Shown here: piece after piece, positions 63,878 through 64,000 of the stretch
Layout: each line of letters begins with the position of its first letter
Position numbering within the stretch: the first letter of the stretch is position 1
NCBI GenBank assembly: GCA_023426245.1
Contig: JAFABB010000046.1
Coordinates: forward strand, 142,142-206,141
Length of the DNA stretch: 64,000 nt
Direction: 5' to 3'
From: Bacillota bacterium
Lineage (GTDB): Bacteria > Bacillota > UBA4882 > UBA8346
Notes under the pieces: generated by a model
The model's database searches: none
The model's input: the letters and a program-made list of their open reading frames with translations, nothing else
Told to the model about the DNA's origin: nothing
Program-made: the position numbers and the translations under genes

Positions 63878-64000
63878 GGGGCTGTCTCAAAAGAGACAGT
63901 CTCTTAGTATATCAAAGGGATCGAAAGAGCAAGAAAAATATAGTAAAATATACATATGAAAAGACAAAACAATAAAAAAGTAACCTTTAAAGAATACACA
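63878..64000 (+). mobile_element. Insertion sequence, left end (partial)
   Basis: The terminal sequence GGGGCTGTCTCAAAAG (63878-63893) also forms a hairpin CTGTCTC-AAAA-GAGACAG. A reading frame starts 62 bp inside. The element continues past the window. Its end matches the MITE-like elements at 24332, 49487 and 60129. Confidence 0.7.
63956..64000 (+). CDS. Probable transposase, N-terminal 15 codons
   Basis: The frame begins ATG at 63956 and reads MKRQNNKKVTFKEYT to the window edge. The position just inside an IS-type end and the basic start suggest a transposase; the family cannot be named from 15 residues. Confidence 0.5.
   Translation, partial: MKRQNNKKVTFKEYT

Overview
The window looks like chromosome from a low- to mid-GC, Gram-positive-type (Bacillota) bacterium, probably a spore-former with anaerobic or microaerobic habits. 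The evidence is strong AGGAGG-type ribosome binding sites, frequent TTG and GTG starts, a Spo0E-like protein, a ZTP riboswitch, a T-box leader, near-consensus TTGACA/TATAAT promoters and a bacteriohemerythrin. I cannot name the species. I saw no rRNA, tRNA or CRISPR array.

Region 1 (1-4.2 kb): the 3' end of a ProC-like gene, a secreted basic protein, a bacteriohemerythrin, and a family 2A encapsulin shell gene overlapping the gene of its cargo-type cysteine desulfurase. Region 2 (4.9-18.6 kb): a catabolic locus. A GntR regulator and an IlvD/Edd-family dehydratase are followed by a LacI regulator. Next comes a promoter with three identical-type palindromic operators spaced exactly 26 bp apart, then eight co-directional genes: substrate-binding protein, two permeases, two ATPases, a chemoreceptor, a cytoplasmic formylglycine-type sulfatase and a 2-hydroxyacid dehydrogenase, closed by a terminator. 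I infer import and breakdown of a sulfated organic compound. The two ATPases carry complementary defects that fall in a single composite ATP site.

Region 3 (18.6-24.4 kb): a small accessory patch with an XRE repressor and operators, an orphan RadC-type JAMM protein, a two-gene DUF488-fusion plus unknown-protein pair, a methyltransferase, and 1.1 kb of RNA-like and repeat-rich non-coding DNA. Region 4 (24.4-48 kb): mostly ordinary single genes and short operons. These include a PKD-repeat secreted protein, a C39-like protein, DUF1638, NUDIX, cyclophilin, a WYL regulator, an Fpg/Nei-like plus radical SAM pair, a frameshifted EEP-family gene, a Spo0E-like protein, a MarR-regulated unit, a ZTP-riboswitch-controlled AICAR formyltransferase with an alpha/beta hydrolase and a PHP phosphatase, ArgC, a Crp-type regulator and a type Ic aminotransferase.

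Region 5 (48-57.4 kb): a small stand-alone transcript with a 10-codon ORF, a frameshifted methyltransferase, a MITE, a secreted metallophosphoesterase preceded by a T-box leader, a broken Phd/Uma2 fusion, NUDIX, ANT(6)-like and DUF3795 genes, and an alpha/alpha-barrel protein with a PfkB kinase. Region 6 (57.4-64 kb): a LacI-controlled sugar ABC importer (without its own ATPase) with a GH130-type phosphorylase and a twice-deleted phosphomannomutase remnant, so probably mannoside use. The start of an insertion sequence lies at the right edge; its end sequence is shared by the MITE-like elements scattered through the window.
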